The notes under the pieces were generated by a model that worked only from the letters and a program-made list of their open reading frames with translations, ran no database searches and was not told the origin of the DNA. Below, in pieces: positions 1-6,497 of a stretch of DNA of 13,842 nucleotides. The position numbers were made by a program, and so were the translations under genes. Every line of letters starts with the position of its first letter. Within the stretch, counting starts at the first letter, position 1. This stretch comes from Pirellulales bacterium (GTDB lineage Bacteria; Planctomycetota; Planctomycetia; Pirellulales; Thermoguttaceae): positions 1 to 13,842 of the forward strand of contig JAUWHT010000032.1 of the NCBI GenBank assembly GCA_030605745.1. Direction: 5' to 3'.

Positions 1-36
1 GTACACATAGAAAACGTTAGAGTCAGAGAATTTCAC

Positions 37-118
37 AAAGCCGCGACCGGTGGTCGCGCCATGATGGACCGGGCTCCACGCACGAACACGCCATGGCGCG
101 ACCACCGGTCGCGGCTTT
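37..118. repeat. Palindromic repeat A, 26-bp perfect inverted repeat
   Basis: The arms 37-62 and 93-118 are exact reverse complements (26 bp) around a 30-bp spacer. Each arm also contains its own hairpin, CGCGACC-ggt-GGTCGCG, so the element is two inverted copies of a small hairpin. The core is shared with the single hairpin at 7233-7259. It begins 15 bp past the stop codon of the minus-strand gene at 133-354, so it could also fold in the 3' end of that transcript. There is no T-run, so it is not a canonical terminator. Confidence 0.9.
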
Positions 119-132
119 ATGACGTCGGGTGA

Positions 133-354
133 TCAATCCTCGGGCAGGAGCTGCCGGGTATCGCGGTCGCTTGCCATCTGTACGGTAAGTCTTCCGCCGG
201 TTTCCGCGCAGAAGCGGATGTCCGTGGCGGCACTTTGAACCCAGCCGTCGTTGTCGGGGGCTTGCCTTTCGTAATCGTCGCCGGCGAGCACGTACACCTC
301 CGGCACCTTGGTGTCGCGGTTGATGATCCACACTTCAGGCATCATGGCTTTCAT
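133..354 (-). CDS. Short Uma2-like C-terminal fragment (73 aa), hypothetical
   Basis: The 73-aa product begins MKAMMPEVWIINRDTKVPEV and continues with VYVLAGDDYERQAP. This resembles the last third of Uma2-family (PD-(D/E)XK-like) proteins, where a PEVWIV-type strand is followed by a VEVYR-type strand and a hydrophobic C-terminal stretch. Full Uma2 proteins are about 180-200 aa. The N-terminal half with the putative nuclease residues is absent, and a TAA stop lies two codons upstream of the ATG, so the reading frame cannot be extended. A GGGGG tract lies about 9 nt before the start, and a small hairpin (369-383) lies in the leader. It may be a decayed remnant or a stand-alone small protein. 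The family assignment rests on pattern recall only. Confidence 0.55.
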   Translation of the reverse strand: MKAMMPEVWIINRDTKVPEVYVLAGDDYERQAPDNDGWVQSAATDIRFCAETGGRLTVQMASDRDTRQLLPED

Positions 355-435
355 GCGTACTTACCCCCGCGAAGTAGCTTCGCTTCTTTCCGGCCGGAGC
401 CGAGCTCATTGAGAAATTTTCCAATACCTACACCT

Positions 436-464
436 ATTCTATATGCCCGCACCAATCTTGTACA
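436..464 (-). promoter_or_regulatory. Weak candidate promoter before the Uma2-like fragment
   Basis: On the minus strand TGTACA (459-464, 4 of 6 to the -35 consensus) and TAGAAT (436-441, 5 of 6 to the -10 consensus) are separated by 17 nt, 82 nt before the ATG at 354. The rest of 355-522 shows no gene. The match is modest and this is a guess. Confidence 0.3.
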
Positions 465-522
465 GTACGGCAGTGTTGGCGAAAGGGCGAAAAGCAATGG
501 GAACGTGATATGCTTTGGAAAA

Positions 523-600
523 GGGGCTCGGGGCTCGGGATTCGGGGCTGGAGGATTGCACCGAACACCCCGAGCCCCGAGTTCCGAGCCCCGAATCCCG
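523..600. repeat. Heptamer-based inverted repeat B after the YhaN-like gene
   Basis: The left side is four degenerate 7-bp units: GGGGCTC, GGGGCTC, GGGATTC, GGGGCTG (523-550). The right side (567-600) is the same kind of array in inverted orientation. Two 13-bp perfect pairings are possible: 527-539 with 569-581, and 537-549 with 587-599. It starts 4 bp after the ATPase stop codon, so the transcript would fold here. It may act as a terminator or mRNA-end stabiliser, although no U-tract is present. Confidence 0.85.
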
Positions 601-604
601 TGTC

Positions 605-3600
605 TTATGCCGCTTCGGCGGTTTCATCGTCTTCGTAGTCGTCTTCGGCGGGCTCGTCTTCGGCTGGCAGGATTTCGTCGGCCGGTTGTTCGGGCTCTTC
701 TGGCGGCGAGGTGGGTCTCTTGCGCTTGCTGGTTTTCTTTTTCTCCGGCTGCTCGAACCTGATCGGTGCATGCTCTGCCTCGGCGTTGTCGGGCAACCGG
801 CTGACCGGCACGTTGAGCGACTTGAACAGCTTCAGTATGTGCTCGTGGCAGGTGAACACAAGCAACTGGTGCCCGGCGGCGGCAAAATCGCGCAACACGG
901 CCGCGGCGGCCTTCGCCCGGTCGGCGTCGAAGTTCACCAGCACGTCGTCCAACACCAGCGGCAGCGTTGCGCCGCGCCGGGCGTAGGATGCAACCAGCGC
1001 CAGCCGCAGACTCAAAAAAAGCTGCTCGCGCGTCCCCCGGCTGAGCACTTCCACCGGAAGCGAATTGCCGTCCGCGTCGTCTACCCGAAGCACGTCCTCG
1101 CCCAACGGCGTCCACACGCGGTGGTATCGGCCGCCGGTCAGGCGATCGAGGTAGCCGGAGGCCTCTTGCAAGGTTTCCGGCTGCCGCTCCTGCTCATAAC
1201 TGGCGCGGATCACCTCCAGTGTGCGGCTGGTCACCGCCAGCACCTGCCAGCGGGCGATTGCCTCTTCGAGCCGTTTTTCCAGCGTGGCCAGTTCGAGCTG
1301 CTTCAGTGCCATTTGCTTGTCTTCGGCCAGAGTCTTCAATTGTTCGGCCAGTTGTCCGCGCTTCTCGAAGCGATCTTGCAACTGCTTTTCCAGCACGGCC
1401 AATCGCTCGAGCAGTTTGTCGCGACGTGCTTCGAGCGATTCGGACGCTTCGCCTTCGAGTTGTTCCCGGACCGCCTGCTCGGGACAGCTTCCGCCGATGG
1501 CCGCGGTTATCTCCCGCGCAACCGCGTCGCGATCGCGTCGGAGCACTTCTGCCCGGGCCACCTGCAGTGCCCGCCCGCGGAACTCTTGTTCATCTCTGGC
1601 CCCCGCCTCGCGTAGCAACTCGCGGCGAGTGAGTTTCAGCCGGCTGACTGCTTGCTCGTGTCTGGCCCGTTTGCGTCGAAGGAGCCGGGTCTTTCGGATG
1701 AGCAGGTCGCGGCGGCTGATGCGGCCTTCCTGCTCGCCGAGCGCCTTGCCAAGCCGGCGCAGTTGTTCGACCGGTTGATCGCCGGCCGGTGCCAGGCCGG
1801 TGTCGGTTACAATCTGGCTGATCCGGCCGGTAAGCGAGTCGAGTTCACGGCGGCGGCGGCCGAGTTCCTCGCGGCGGTCCTCCAGCCGGCGGTGCATCCG
1901 GCCGATCTGGTCGCAGCGCCGGACCAGTTGGCGCACTTGCTTGGGCGCAAGGTTGGTGGGCAGCCCAATGGCGCGGAGTGCCTCGCGCCATCGGCGTCGG
2001 GCGGCGCCCAGTTCGCTCTCGGCCAGGTTGAGGCGTCCGGCCGCTGCATGAGCTTCCTGCTGGGCGGCGTCGCGGCGGCCGTCCAACGGCCCGAGTTCCT
2101 CCAAGGCGGCCAGTTCCTTCTCGGCTGCCTCCAGCCGGCCGGCGATCGGCCCGCCACCACGCGGAAGCTGCTGGTCCAGCGTGTCGCGCTCCTGCTTGGC
2201 CTGCTCGATTTGCAGCCCGAGCATGTTTATTTGCTTCTGACAGACCTCCAGTCGCCGGACGTTGGAGTGTTCAAGGATCACCTTGCCGAACCCGGCCGCA
2301 CCGCTTCCCGCCAGGCCCAACAGGGCCATCGCCCAGCCGACCGAGCCGGTGATCGAAGCCGGCATTAGCAGGCCGGCCATCACCAGCACCACGCCGAGCA
2401 CGAACACCGCGCCCAAGCCTGCCAGCACCCAAAGCGGCAGCAGTTGGCGGTCGACGAACCGGCGGCTCTGCTGCTCCAGTTCGGTCTGGTAGCGGGTCAT
2501 CTCGTCCAGCCGCTCGTCGAGTTGTATCCGGCGGCGGAACTGCGCGACCCGGCTGCCGGCAGCGTCCATGACTTCGGCCAGATCGGTCTGTCCGCGTGCG
2601 GCAAGTGCCGCTTCAATCTGCCGGGAAAGCGACTCGGCGTTTTCATTGGCAGTGGCGGTCTCTTGCTTCGCCTCGCTTAGCCGCCTGCGGCACTGTTTCA
2701 ACACACCGGCCGGCGAGCGTAATACGGAGAGCGAACGCGGCGAGATGACCGGCAACGATGAGTCGTCCGCGTGAGGTCCCAGCCCGCATTTCTCACTACG
2801 GTGTGCCACTGCTTCGCCAGAAGCAGTGTTTTCCCGGAAGTTTTCGCAGCACTGCTTGCCTGCGGCAAGCAGTGGCACACTGTTTCGGGATGTCCCGGGT
2901 TGGTGAGAAGTGCGGGCCAGGCCCAATTGCTCCCGCTCGGCGGCCAGGCCGGATTGCAGCTCGGCGATCTCAGCCTCCAACTCGCCGACCTGGCCTTCCA
3001 GTGCGGCAAGCCACGGCTGCTGTTCCTGTAGGGCCTCGATGCGGGCCGCCTGTCGCCAGAGGGCCTCGTTTATGCGCAGGCCTGCTGCCTCCGAGCGGAG
3101 TTGGTCGCGCCGGCGTTGCAACTGCTCGGCCCGCTGCCGGTGCTTTTGCAGCCGGGTATTCAGCGCATCGAGCCGCTCGACGGCTCTATCTACTCCATCG
3201 GGCATGGACGCGGCCGGGCCCAACGCAGTCAACTCGTCTTCCAGCGCCGCCCGTCGTGCCCAGCGGTCGTGCAGTGTTATGGCCAGTTCGATTACCCGGG
3301 CTTGATAGTCCGCGCGGTTCTTGTCTTCCTCCAGCCGCGTGGCTTCCCGATGGAACTGGTCACGCTCGGCGGCCAGGCGTCCATAGCGGCGAGTCGAGTT
3401 GCCCAACTCTTCGATCTCCAGCCGGAGCTTCTCCTGCTGCTCGAGCAACTGGACGACCTGGCACGGCCCGCCGGCGCGATCGAGGATACGGTTTCGCGAG
3501 GTCTCCAGTTCGCGGATCACCTCGACCAGCGAGACGCGATCCAGTCCGGCCGTAAGGCTGTAGAGCAACTCGGCGGCCTCGGTGTCGCCGAGCGTGCCGA

Positions 3601-4021
3601 GTTCCTGCATCTCGCGCAGCCCGACGGCGAAGATGTTGTTGTAGATCGCTTCGTCGAGTTGCGAGAGCAGGGCGCTGAGCAGGTGTTCACCCTGCCGTGT
3701 GCCGTCGGCGGCAGTCAGGGTGAGTTGCTCCCGGTCGCCGGGCTGGCCGCCGTCGGCATCGTCGGCGTGACGGTCTAGCCGGAACCGGCCGTTGGGACCG
3801 GCCAGGTCGATCGATCCGCCGGGGCGTCCGCCGCGCACGGGCGGAAAGTACCTTCGCCGCTCGGGCGAGAAGCCGTACAGCATCGAGCGAACGAACTGCA
3901 ACAAGGTCGTCTTGCCGGCCTCGTTCGGTCCGTACAGCACGTTCAGCCCTTCGGCAAGCCGCTGGAGGCTAAGTCCGCTCCACACGCCGTAGCCGTCGAT
4001 TTCCAGGTCGGTGATTTTCAC
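605..4021 (-). CDS. YhaN/SbcC-like coiled-coil AAA ATPase (1138 aa)
   Basis: This is an SMC/Rad50-type ATPase resembling B. subtilis YhaN, which is encoded beside the phosphoesterase YhaO, as here. Walker A GPNEAGKTT is at residues 31-39. Long Glu/Arg/Leu-rich coiled coils follow. Two membrane segments lie near residues 527-552 and 556-577, as in YhaN. The signature LSRGTREQLFLSL begins at about 993 and Walker B LPLVLDD is at 1020-1026. An acidic Pro/Glu/Asp tail ends the protein. The start is GTG at 4021: it overlaps the TGA of the upstream gene as GTGA, has GGGGAGGA about 9 nt before it, and VKITDLEIDGYG is the expected first strand; the 75 upstream in-frame codons are antisense-like. Residues about 369-413 are encoded by an inserted palindromic element (2783-2916) and are not coiled coil. 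The protein probably works with the phosphoesterase in DNA-end processing or repair; this role is inferred. Confidence 0.9.
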   Translation of the reverse strand: MKITDLEIDGYGVWSGLSLQRLAEGLNVLYGPNEAGKTTLLQFVRSMLYGFSPERRRYFPPVRGGRPGGSIDLAGPNGRFRLDRHADDADGGQPGDREQLTLTAADGTRQGEHLLSALLSQLDEAIYNNIFAVGLREMQELGTLGDTEAAELLYSLTAGLDRVSLVEVIRELETSRNRILDRAGGPCQVVQLLEQQEKLRLEIEELGNSTRRYGRLAAERDQFHREATRLEEDKNRADYQARVIELAITLHDRWARRAALEDELTALGPAASMPDGVDRAVERLDALNTRLQKHRQRAEQLQRRRDQLRSEAAGLRINEALWRQAARIEALQEQQPWLAALEGQVGELEAEIAELQSGLAAEREQLGLARTSHQPGTSRNSVPLLAAGKQCCENFRENTASGEAVAHRSEKCGLGPHADDSSLPVISPRSLSVLRSPAGVLKQCRRRLSEAKQETATANENAESLSRQIEAALAARGQTDLAEVMDAAGSRVAQFRRRIQLDERLDEMTRYQTELEQQSRRFVDRQLLPLWVLAGLGAVFVLGVVLVMAGLLMPASITGSVGWAMALLGLAGSGAAGFGKVILEHSNVRRLEVCQKQINMLGLQIEQAKQERDTLDQQLPRGGGPIAGRLEAAEKELAALEELGPLDGRRDAAQQEAHAAAGRLNLAESELGAARRRWREALRAIGLPTNLAPKQVRQLVRRCDQIGRMHRRLEDRREELGRRRRELDSLTGRISQIVTDTGLAPAGDQPVEQLRRLGKALGEQEGRISRRDLLIRKTRLLRRKRARHEQAVSRLKLTRRELLREAGARDEQEFRGRALQVARAEVLRRDRDAVAREITAAIGGSCPEQAVREQLEGEASESLEARRDKLLERLAVLEKQLQDRFEKRGQLAEQLKTLAEDKQMALKQLELATLEKRLEEAIARWQVLAVTSRTLEVIRASYEQERQPETLQEASGYLDRLTGGRYHRVWTPLGEDVLRVDDADGNSLPVEVLSRGTREQLFLSLRLALVASYARRGATLPLVLDDVLVNFDADRAKAAAAVLRDFAAAGHQLLVFTCHEHILKLFKSLNVPVSRLPDNAEAEHAPIRFEQPEKKKTSKRKRPTSPPEEPEQPADEILPAEDEPAEDDYEDDETAEAA
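2783..2916. repeat. Palindromic element C inserted in frame within the ATPase gene
   Basis: The outer arms CCCGCATTTCTCAC (2783-2796) and GTGAGAAGTGCGGG (2903-2916) are inverted repeats with one mismatch. A second, perfect 14-bp stem pairs 2801-2814 with 2867-2880. Inside it are two further hairpins: CACTGCTT-6 nt-AAGCAGTG (2807-2828) and an 11-bp stem with a 3-nt loop (2850-2874). The whole can fold as a nested cloverleaf. It lies within an ORF and keeps the frame open, encoding about 45 residues (roughly 369-413 of the ATPase) with Cys, Ser and Asn content unlike the flanking coiled coil. Confidence 0.9.
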
Positions 4022-5250
4022 GATTTGGGTTCCTCCCCGGTCAACAGGTCGGCGCCCAACAGGGCCGCCTCGCGTAGGATGCGTTGTCGGGCCGCCTTCT
4101 CGGGCAGTGCCATCGCCGGCCCCAAGGTCCCGGCCAGATGTTCTTCCCGCAGGTACGACTCCAGTTCGAGCGGTTCGGCCAGACTGATTTCGAACGATCG
4201 AATCCCGCGAAGGAAATCGCCGCGAATCGTTTCCTGCTCGTACCACTCCGGCGGCAGCGAGGAGGGCAGTTCAACCTCGAGCGATACGCTCCACGCAGCC
4301 GGCGGGCCGAAACCGTACTCGCCGCGCAGCCACTCGAGCAGTTCGGTTCCCAACGTGCCGCGCCGCAATTGGGCCAGCAGCGGCCCGCCGCCGGCCACCG
4401 TCCAGGAGATCAACAGGTCCATCTGCGGCGCCGACTCGACCAACGTGTGCATCCGCTCGCGGAGCAAGGTCTCCAGGTCGTCGCGTGTGGTTGCTTCGTC
4501 CACGACCAGTCGCTCACCGAGCCAACGCATCGCGTCGGTCGGCACCAGGCTGGTCCGCGCTCGACGCTCCTGGTCGACCTCGACCAGCGTGCAGCCGTGG
4601 GCCCCGTGCTCTTCCGCGCGGTGTCCCTGGGGGCTGCCTGAATAGTGGGCGACCCGCGGCGAACGGAACAACGTGCTGCGGTCGTGCCGGCCGCCCAGGG
4701 CCCAGTAGTGGACTGCCCTGGCCTCCAGCGCGGCCGCCTCGGCAGTCCCGTGAACCACGGCGATCGAGAACAGACCGCCCGGGTCCGGATCGAAATCACT
4801 CGAGCGGATTGTCCGCTGCCGGTCGCGACTAACCCCCATCAGGCGAAGCAGGGGCATACCGTCATGCTCGTGAACGAACTGCTCGACACGGCCTCGAGGG
4901 AAGCGATAGACGTTCTGGGGCAACGAGATGGCTGGTGGCCAGGCCTCTGGCGGATCGGCCTGTCCGCCGGCCCAGTAGACCGTGATGTCCCGCTCGGCAA
5001 GCCGGCCGAACTGCTCAACCAGGAACAGCGGTCCGCGGGGCCCGGTACGCTGCGCGTCCAGGATATCGCCGGAGAGGACCAGCAACTCGGCCTCTTCGGC
5101 CAGCACCGTCTCGAAAACCCGTTCGGCCGCCCAATAGGGCGCCTCGATAAACAGTTCCCGCAGATGGTCGGGAACCTCAGCCAGCCCCAGCGGCGGCAAT
5201 TCCAGGTGGAAGTCGCTGGCATGGACAAAGCGAAAAGGCCAGTTCGACAT
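4018..5250 (-). CDS. YhaO-like metallophosphoesterase, divergent active site (410 aa)
   Basis: This is a calcineurin-like phosphoesterase of the SbcD/Mre11/YhaO type. Motif I is HASDFH (D13, H15) and motif II is LVLSGDILD (D62). A VVHG histidine is at 167. The usual GNHD is replaced by GQAD (96-99) and the usual GHxH by GGRH (186-189), so an Asn and two His metal ligands appear lost. The start is ATG 5250, with GGAGG 6 nt upstream and a hydrophobic MSNWPFRFVHASDFH beginning; an upstream in-frame TTG (5286) has no ribosome binding site. The TGA overlaps the GTG of the ATPase gene, implying translational coupling and a stable complex. The C-terminal 200 residues fit the capping and ATPase-binding regions of this family but carry no motif I recognise. 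It may be a reduced-activity or structural nuclease subunit. Confidence 0.9.
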   Translation of the reverse strand: MSNWPFRFVHASDFHLELPPLGLAEVPDHLRELFIEAPYWAAERVFETVLAEEAELLVLSGDILDAQRTGPRGPLFLVEQFGRLAERDITVYWAGGQADPPEAWPPAISLPQNVYRFPRGRVEQFVHEHDGMPLLRLMGVSRDRQRTIRSSDFDPDPGGLFSIAVVHGTAEAAALEARAVHYWALGGRHDRSTLFRSPRVAHYSGSPQGHRAEEHGAHGCTLVEVDQERRARTSLVPTDAMRWLGERLVVDEATTRDDLETLLRERMHTLVESAPQMDLLISWTVAGGGPLLAQLRRGTLGTELLEWLRGEYGFGPPAAWSVSLEVELPSSLPPEWYEQETIRGDFLRGIRSFEISLAEPLELESYLREEHLAGTLGPAMALPEKAARQRILREAALLGADLLTGEEPKS

Positions 5251-5410
5251 GGGCGCCTCCGTGCGCAGAAGTTCACAGACAATCAACCGCGTACTGTACC
5301 CGGGATCGGCAAATGAGGCTACAGCGGTTCTTGCCCAGTTGATAAGATGGAAGAGAGAGGAAGAAATCGGCTCGTCGAGAAAACAACCAGGATACGAAGG
5401 CTAGGGGCCC

Positions 5411-5710
5411 TCAGGGTTCGGGGTAAAACAATGCCTCGAAATCCCGCGCCCCACTCACCACACGCACGATTTGAACACCCATATCACTCGGGCGGTAGAA
5501 GATCGCATAATTGTCCACCGAGAAGCAACGCAGGACCGGCGCAAGGTCCTCACATAGCTGACCCAACTCAGGATTGTCCGCCAGGAACTGACATGCTTGC
5601 TCAAGACGATCGACAAGCCTTGCGGCAGCAAGAAGACGATCCTGCGCGACGTAATCGTGGATATCACGAAGATCGAGTCTGGCTTGGGGGCTGAACTGAC
5701 AGATGCTCAT
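5411..5710 (-). CDS. ParE/RelE-superfamily toxin (99 aa)
   Basis: The protein begins MSICQFSPQARLDLRDIHDY, the usual helix start of ParE/RelE toxins. It contains LEQACQFLADNPELGQ in the middle and ends with YAIFYR, IVRVVSGARDFEALF, the typical ParE C-terminal strands with the conserved R-D pair. The length matches the family (about 95-105 aa). Its ATG overlaps the antitoxin TGA as ATGA, with GAGAAGG about 5 nt upstream, so the two are co-translated with antitoxin first. By family, ParE proteins poison DNA gyrase. The closely placed YhaO/YhaN-like genes 160 bp downstream are on the same strand and might be read through. Confidence 0.9.
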   Translation of the reverse strand: MSICQFSPQARLDLRDIHDYVAQDRLLAAARLVDRLEQACQFLADNPELGQLCEDLAPVLRCFSVDNYAIFYRPSDMGVQIVRVVSGARDFEALFYPEP

Positions 5711-5973
5711 TCGGCCTTCTCGCGAAGCTCCCTGTTCCTCTGCCGTAGTTCTTGGAACACCTCTTCGCTGGGGATCCCTTCGCCCTGATCCAATTGCTCG
5801 ATCCCGATGGCCACCTCTGCACGAAGTCTTTCCAGCCGCGCTTCACGGTCCTGTTCGTGCTCTTTGAGCAGTCGCAAACCCGCACGAACCACATCGCTTG
5901 CCGAGCCGTACACTCCGCTCTTGACTTGCTCGTGGACGAACTCCGCAAGTTGGGGGGACATGGACACATTCAT
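5707..5973 (-). CDS. ParD-like ribbon-helix-helix antitoxin (88 aa)
   Basis: MNVSMSPQLAEFVHEQVKSG is a ribbon-helix-helix strand and first helix. GVYGSASDVVRAGLRLLKE is the second helix with the conserved S-x-S/A-DVVR pattern. A charged C-terminal tail (LEQLDQGEG..., ELRQRNRELREKAE) would wrap the toxin. The start is ATG 5973 because a near-perfect AGGAGGTGA lies 7 nt upstream; an earlier in-frame codon at 5997 would add 8 residues and lacks such a site. A strong promoter lies 54 nt upstream of the start, with a small palindrome across its -10 box, fitting autorepression by the antitoxin or the ParDE complex. Confidence 0.9.
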   Translation of the reverse strand: MNVSMSPQLAEFVHEQVKSGVYGSASDVVRAGLRLLKEHEQDREARLERLRAEVAIGIEQLDQGEGIPSEEVFQELRQRNRELREKAE

Positions 5974-6012
5974 CACGTCACCTCCTGGAAAACGCACGTA
6001 TCGTGGGAGACT

Positions 6013-6043
6013 CTATTCAACACCCCAATTATGCCGAGAATAG
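6013..6043. promoter_or_regulatory. Candidate operator over the parDE -10 box
   Basis: CTATTC (6013-6018) and GAATAG (6038-6043) form a 6-bp inverted repeat centred on the -10 hexamer at 6028-6033. Ribbon-helix-helix antitoxins repress their own promoters by binding such palindromes. The arms are short and the 19-bp gap is long, so the support is modest. Confidence 0.4.
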
Positions 6044-6056
6044 CAGAATGTGTCAA
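6028..6056 (-). promoter_or_regulatory. Strong sigma70-type promoter for parDE
   Basis: On the minus strand a perfect -35 TTGACA (6051-6056) is followed after exactly 17 nt by CATAAT (6028-6033, 5 of 6). It lies 54 bp before the parD ATG. The TGA stop of the preceding small ORF is inside the -35 box. Confidence 0.75.
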
Positions 6057-6202
6057 CTATTGTCATTTGCCCTGGCATCCGGGTCGGCTTCCATATCCAC
6101 CCGAAGTTGCTTCAGATGTACCAGCGTCGCCTGGTCCTCCTTCAACTCGCACAAGGGAGATAACTGTTGGATTTCAATGGCCGCCCGGAAAAGGTCAATC
6201 AT
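6053..6202 (-). pseudogene. 49-aa remnant, probably an internally deleted nucleotidyltransferase toxin
   Basis: The ORF reads MIDLFRAAIEIQQL, then SPLCELKEDQATLVHLKQLR, then an acidic end. The first part resembles the N-terminus, and the second the last helix, of AbiEii/MNT-like nucleotidyltransferase toxins found in planctomycetes behind a small partner protein. The nucleotidyltransferase core (GG..., DxD) expected between them, roughly 150 residues, is missing. The start ATG overlaps the TGA of the partner gene as ATGA and AGAAGG lies 7 nt upstream, so translation signals are intact. The family link is from memory of such pairs. If it is wrong, this is simply a short coupled protein of unknown function. 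Confidence 0.5.
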
Positions 6203-6423
6203 CGCCGGGCCTTCTGGAACAGACGCTGCTGCTCGACGAGGCCGCTGCTGGTGCGCGGTCTGCCGGGCCGAGCAGCAATTTGTAGCACGGAATCGATCGC
6301 ACGAATACGCTGTTCGTAGGTCATTTCGCGGAGTTCTCGGCGGCGAACCGCCTCAAGCCTTGGTCCGGCCTTGGCCCAGGTTTCGCCCCACTTCTTCGCA
6401 AGGTCTTGGTCTTGGTCCGGCAT
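6199..6423 (-). CDS. Antitoxin-like small protein (74 aa)
   Basis: This is a small charged protein. It contains DLAKKWGETWAKAGPRLEAV, then RRRELREMTYEQRIRAIDSV, and ends with a SGLVEQQRLFQKARR tail. I recall this layout (a W-ETW-AGP-LE-RRRELRE block and a GLVEQQ end) for short genes that precede AbiEii-like nucleotidyltransferases, so an antitoxin or partner role is likely. The start is ATG 6423, with GGGAGG 7 nt upstream; the longer frame to 6576 overlaps the end of the neighbouring membrane-protein gene. It has its own candidate promoter at 6469-6497 and overlaps the next ORF by 4 nt. If the downstream toxin is deleted, this is an orphan antitoxin. Confidence 0.65.
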   Translation of the reverse strand: MPDQDQDLAKKWGETWAKAGPRLEAVRRRELREMTYEQRIRAIDSVLQIAARPGRPRTSSGLVEQQRLFQKARR

Positions 6424-6468
6424 CGTCGGCCCTCCCATCAACCACGTATTCCAACCATCTCTACCTGT

Positions 6469-6497
6469 AGGATACGCCGAAATGTGACGACTATCAA
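6469..6497 (-). promoter_or_regulatory. Candidate promoter for the antitoxin-like gene
   Basis: On the minus strand TTGATA (6492-6497, 5 of 6) and TATCCT (6469-6474, 4 of 6) are separated by 17 nt, 45 nt before the ATG at 6423. The -35 overlaps the TGA stop of the upstream membrane-protein gene. Confidence 0.5.

Noticed and set aside
515..1615. Long plus-strand ORF (366 aa) opposite the ATPase gene
   Set aside because: It is a Gln/His/Arg-rich antisense translation of the coiled-coil gene with no family-like motif; GC-rich coding DNA gives such shadows.
2783..2916. Reading the nested cloverleaf in the ATPase gene as a tRNA
   Set aside because: The stem sizes (14, 8 and 11 bp) and the absence of T-arm and anticodon-loop consensus do not fit a tRNA.
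4022..4246. 75-codon N-terminal extension of the ATPase ORF
   Set aside because: It overlaps the phosphoesterase coding sequence, has Arg/Gly-rich composition, and the GTG at 4021 has a good ribosome binding site and the family N-terminus.
460..5299. GTACAGTAC at 460-468 and its reverse complement GTACTGTAC at 5291-5299
   Set aside because: A 9-bp match with a palindromic flavour, found only twice and not at comparable positions relative to promoters; most likely chance.
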